DNA of 5,982 bases from an uncultured Moraxella sp. (GTDB lineage Bacteria > Pseudomonadota > Gammaproteobacteria > Pseudomonadales > Moraxellaceae), in contig CALAPG010000136.1 in assembly GCA_937889485.1 (NCBI GenBank), positions 1 to 5,982 of the forward strand. Reading direction: 5' to 3'. Both the position numbers and the translations under genes were made by a program. The notes beneath the pieces are model-generated. The model was not told the DNA's origin. It did no database searches and saw nothing but the letters and a program-made list of their open reading frames with translations. Shown piece by piece: positions 5,520 through 5,982 of this stretch (its first letter is position 1; every line of letters begins with the position of its first letter).

Positions 5520-5982
5520 TTAGTCGTTTTCAAGGAATGAGCGTAAATGCTCAGAGCGAGAAGGGTGGCGCAGTTTGCGCAAAGCTTTGGCTTCAATTTG
5601 GCGGATACGCTCACGGGTGACATCAAACTGTTTGCCCACTTCCTCTAGGGTGTGGTCAGTTGACATGTCAATACCAAAACGCATTTTTAGCACTTTGGCC
5701 TCACGTTCGGTAAGGTTGGCTAGCACTTCACGGGTGGCTTCTTTTAAGCCTTGCGCGGTGGCTTCATCCACAGGACTACTGATGCTTGAGTCTTCAATAA
5801 AATCACCCAAATGGCTGTCTTCATCATCGCCAATAGGGGTTTCCATTGAAATAGGTTCTTTGGCGATTTTGAGCACTTTACGGACTTTAACTTCGTCCAT
5901 CTCTAAGCGCTCGCCGAGCTCTTCAGGGGTGGGTTCGCGTCCCATCTCTTGTAGCAGCTGGCGTGAGACACGGTTGATTTTG
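5520..5982 (-). CDS. rpoD: RNA polymerase sigma-70 factor RpoD, C-terminal 153 residues (gene runs off the right edge)
   Basis: This is the primary sigma factor, which directs RNA polymerase to housekeeping promoters. The visible part begins within region 3 ([22 protein letters not shown]) and continues through the region 3.2 finger ([16 protein letters not shown], visible residues 49-64) to region 4. Region 4.1 covers about 80-107 ([17 protein letters not shown]). The region 4.2 helix-turn-helix covers about 110-134 ([20 protein letters not shown]), followed by [21 protein letters not shown]. Residues known in E. coli to contact the -35 element (Arg584, Glu585, Arg586, Gln589) are all conserved at visible positions 123, 124, 125 and 128. 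The protein would end within about one residue of the E. coli numbering, so the C-terminus is complete. Variation from E. coli is concentrated in the linker around residues 65-80. An internal ATG at 5945 is not the start; the frame continues past the window edge. The stop codon is followed directly by its own terminator. Confidence 0.98.
   Translation of the reverse strand, partial: KINRVSRQLLQEMGREPTPEELGERLEMDEVKVRKVLKIAKEPISMETPIGDDEDSHLGDFIEDSSISSPVDEATAQGLKEATREVLANLTEREAKVLKMRFGIDMSTDHTLEEVGKQFDVTRERIRQIEAKALRKLRHPSRSEHLRSFLEND

Noticed and set aside
5520..5945. A short independent sigma-like gene starting at the ATG at 5945
   Set aside because: The same frame continues upstream to the window edge with RpoD region 3 sequence ([12 protein letters not shown]), so the ATG is an internal Met of rpoD.

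Overview
The window looks like chromosomal DNA from a gammaproteobacterium of the family Moraxellaceae (Moraxella, Psychrobacter or Acinetobacter relatives). The best evidence is the C-terminal part of the housekeeping sigma factor RpoD at the right edge, which is nearly the same as the E. coli protein through regions 3.2 and 4. The unusual large lipoprotein and the moderate GC content fit that family, but the genus is inferred, not proven. There are no RNA genes, insertion sequences, CRISPR arrays or phage genes.

Left block (about 1-2455, all on the minus strand): three tightly packed genes read leftwards. The first encodes a DUF815-family P-loop ATPase (2455-1565). It overlaps by 8 bases the start of a four-helix DUF2868 membrane protein (1572-223). 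A third gene follows after 2 bases (220 to beyond position 1), and only its first 73 codons are visible. The overlap and spacing indicate one transcript with translational coupling. A likely extended -10 promoter lies just upstream of the ATPase gene.

Middle block (2456-4932): an AT-rich divergent intergenic region of 167 bases separates the ATPase gene from a rightward gene for a 769-residue predicted lipoprotein of no family I recognise. The region in front of the lipoprotein gene holds a possible sigma-70 promoter. A perfect 14-base palindrome fills much of the spacer between its two boxes, and an 8-base direct repeat follows; together these could form a regulated promoter.

Right block (4933-5982): a strong UUCG-loop hairpin lies between the convergent lipoprotein and DUF493 genes and probably stops transcription from both sides. 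The DUF493 (YbeD-like, UPF0250) gene and the rpoD gene both read leftwards. rpoD has its own terminator. The two terminators share an identical 18-base segment at equivalent positions behind the two genes. A 13-base tandem repeat sits between the rpoD terminator and the DUF493 gene.

Functionally, the ATPase and membrane protein probably work together in an undefined process at the inner membrane, and the lipoprotein probably acts at the outer membrane. RpoD directs general transcription, and the DUF493 protein is a small conserved cytosolic protein of unclear role. No complete new system can be demonstrated. The most promising leads are the ATPase/membrane-protein operon, the large unclassified lipoprotein with its palindrome-bearing promoter, and the shared terminator sequence.
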